A DNA stretch of 6,700 nt from contig CAMBSS010000205.1 of assembly GCA_945870465.1 (NCBI GenBank), forward strand, positions 1 to 6,700, read 5' to 3'. The translations under genes and the position numbers were made by a program. This DNA comes from Bordetella parapertussis. GTDB taxonomy: Bacteria > Pseudomonadota > Gammaproteobacteria > Burkholderiales > SG8-41. Of the stretch, positions 5,771-6,700 are shown in pieces (position 1 is the stretch's first letter; every line of letters starts with the position of its first letter). The notes beneath the pieces are model-generated. The model saw only the letters and a list, made by a program, of their open reading frames with translations. It was not told the DNA's origin and made no database searches.

Positions 5771-6700
5771 TCACGCCTGATGGCGGCGTACGAAATCCCA
5801 GTCGATCTCGGTGCCGAAGCCGGGCGCTTCGCCCAGATGCACATGGCCGTCTCTGACCTCCGGCCGCTGCGAGTACATTCCGTACCATAGCGGATCGTGG
5901 TCGGGGCCGCCGTTCGACTCGACGCCGAAGCTCGCATCCTGAAACGCCAGGCACAGGTGTGCATGCAGCTCCGGCGCCTGATGCGGCGCGATGCGGACGT
6001 CGTGCTGCTCGGCCAGCGCCGCTACGCGCAACGCTTCCGTAAAACCCCCGTGCCGCGTCGAATCGAACTGCACGAAGTAAATTTTTCCCATGGTAATGAA
6101 ATCCCGCACGGTGAAGCGCGTGAGTTCGCGCTCGCAGTGCGCGAGCGGAATGCTCGTCCGTTCGGCGAGCCGCGCAAAGTCCGCGGGCTGCAAATACCAA
6201 TGCAGAGGCTCCTCCAGCCAATGAATGTCGTAAGGTTCCACGGCCTGCGAGAACTTGATGCAATCGTCGACGTCGTAAGGCGCATTCATGTCGAGCATGA
6301 GCAGCGTATCGCGGCCGATCGCCGCGCGGCAGGCCCGCACGCGTTCGACTTCCTCGCCCATGGTTTCGCCGCCGGTTTTGATCTTCACCGCCTTGTAGCC
6401 TGCCGCTACGAACGATGCGACCTCGTCGGCGCACGCGTTGAGCGCAACACCTTCCTGATAATGGCCTCCGGTCGCATACGTGAAGACCGGCCGGTTGCTG
6501 CCGCCCAGCAGTTTGTACACCGGCAGCCCTGCCGCTTTGCCCTTGATGTCCCACAAGGCGATGTCGATGCCGCCAATGGCGCCCAGGATGTGCGGCCGCT
6601 GCAGCCGCGACAATGGCGGCGGCAGTCCGCCGCTGCCACGGATACCCCCGGGACGCGGACTGGTAAGCGCGAATAATTTGTCCCATACCTCCAGATGTGC
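5771..6700 (-). CDS. Enolase-superfamily (mandelate racemase/muconate lactonizing) enzyme, 5' end outside window
   Basis: The reading frame is open from the window edge (base 6700) to a TGA at 5773-5771, giving 309 residues; the start and part of the capping domain (probably 60-90 residues) lie beyond the window. Counting from the edge, the visible catalytic positions are K106 and K108 of a complete KxK motif (AVKIKT), metal ligands D137 (LMLDMN), E163 (HWLEEP) and E190 (AHCERE), D213 in VQFDSTRHGG, H240 in IAPHQAP and E261 in GVESNGG. The KxK motif with a His opposite it is the mandelate racemase-type arrangement used by racemases, epimerases and acid-sugar dehydratases. It therefore belongs to a different subgroup from the enzyme at 865-2025, which has KxS and DxH. 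Internal TTG and GTG codons could mimic starts, but the codons up to the edge (LEVWDKLFAL and so on) read as genuine family sequence. The gene is convergent with the Rid gene and could belong to a separate operon entering from the right. Substrate unknown. Confidence 0.9.
   Translation of the reverse strand, partial: AHLEVWDKLFALTSPRPGGIRGSGGLPPPLSRLQRPHILGAIGGIDIALWDIKGKAAGLPVYKLLGGSNRPVFTYATGGHYQEGVALNACADEVASFVAAGYKAVKIKTGGETMGEEVERVRACRAAIGRDTLLMLDMNAPYDVDDCIKFSQAVEPYDIHWLEEPLHWYLQPADFARLAERTSIPLAHCERELTRFTVRDFITMGKIYFVQFDSTRHGGFTEALRVAALAEQHDVRIAPHQAPELHAHLCLAFQDASFGVESNGGPDHDPLWYGMYSQRPEVRDGHVHLGEAPGFGTEIDWDFVRRHQA

Noticed and set aside
5724..6686. Minus-strand frame of about 320 codons starting with an ATG after a GGAGG-like run near the right edge
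   Set aside because: It overlaps the right-hand enolase-superfamily gene in another frame and runs into the Rid gene. The frame carrying KxK, the metal ligands and the APH motif is the real one.

Overview
The window looks like a metabolic accessory region of a GC-rich proteobacterium, most likely a betaproteobacterium of the Burkholderiales type. The pointer is two Bug/TctC-type periplasmic solute receptors packed next to enolase-superfamily, 2-hydroxyacid dehydrogenase, CitE-like and Rid-family genes; the Bug family is heavily expanded in that order (Bordetella, Achromobacter, Cupriavidus and relatives). The sequence alone does not fix the genus. No tRNA, rRNA, CRISPR array, insertion sequence or prophage gene is visible.

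Layout: (1) A tight minus-strand unit reading leftward from about 3033: a Bug receptor (2035-3033), an enolase-superfamily dehydratase-like enzyme (865-2025) and a second Bug receptor (858 to beyond base 1, GTG start, C-terminus outside the window). The gaps are 9 and 6 bases, so this is almost certainly one operon. (2) A 143-base divergent intergenic region (3034-3176). (3) A plus-strand series: a D-isomer-type 2-hydroxyacid dehydrogenase (3177-4187), a CitE/HpcH-HpaI-type lyase (4283-5200) and a Rid/YjgF-family protein (5297-5761), with gaps of 95 and 96 bases. The second gap holds a GC-rich palindromic repeat. (4) A second, unrelated-subgroup enolase-superfamily enzyme on the minus strand (5771 to beyond base 6700), whose 3' end faces the Rid gene across only 9 bases.

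Working picture (inference): the Bug receptors capture an organic or sugar-derived acid in the periplasm, enolase-superfamily enzymes dehydrate or isomerise it in the cytoplasm, the 2-hydroxyacid dehydrogenase handles a 2-keto/2-hydroxy acid, and the CitE-like lyase cleaves or forms a carbon-carbon bond, probably on a CoA thioester. The substrate cannot be read from the sequence. No TctA/TctB membrane components and no regulator gene lie in the window. I found no convincing novel defence, mobile or RNA system. The points worth following are the receptor-enzyme-receptor arrangement, unusual active-site or ligand-loop residues in several proteins, and the palindromic repeat.
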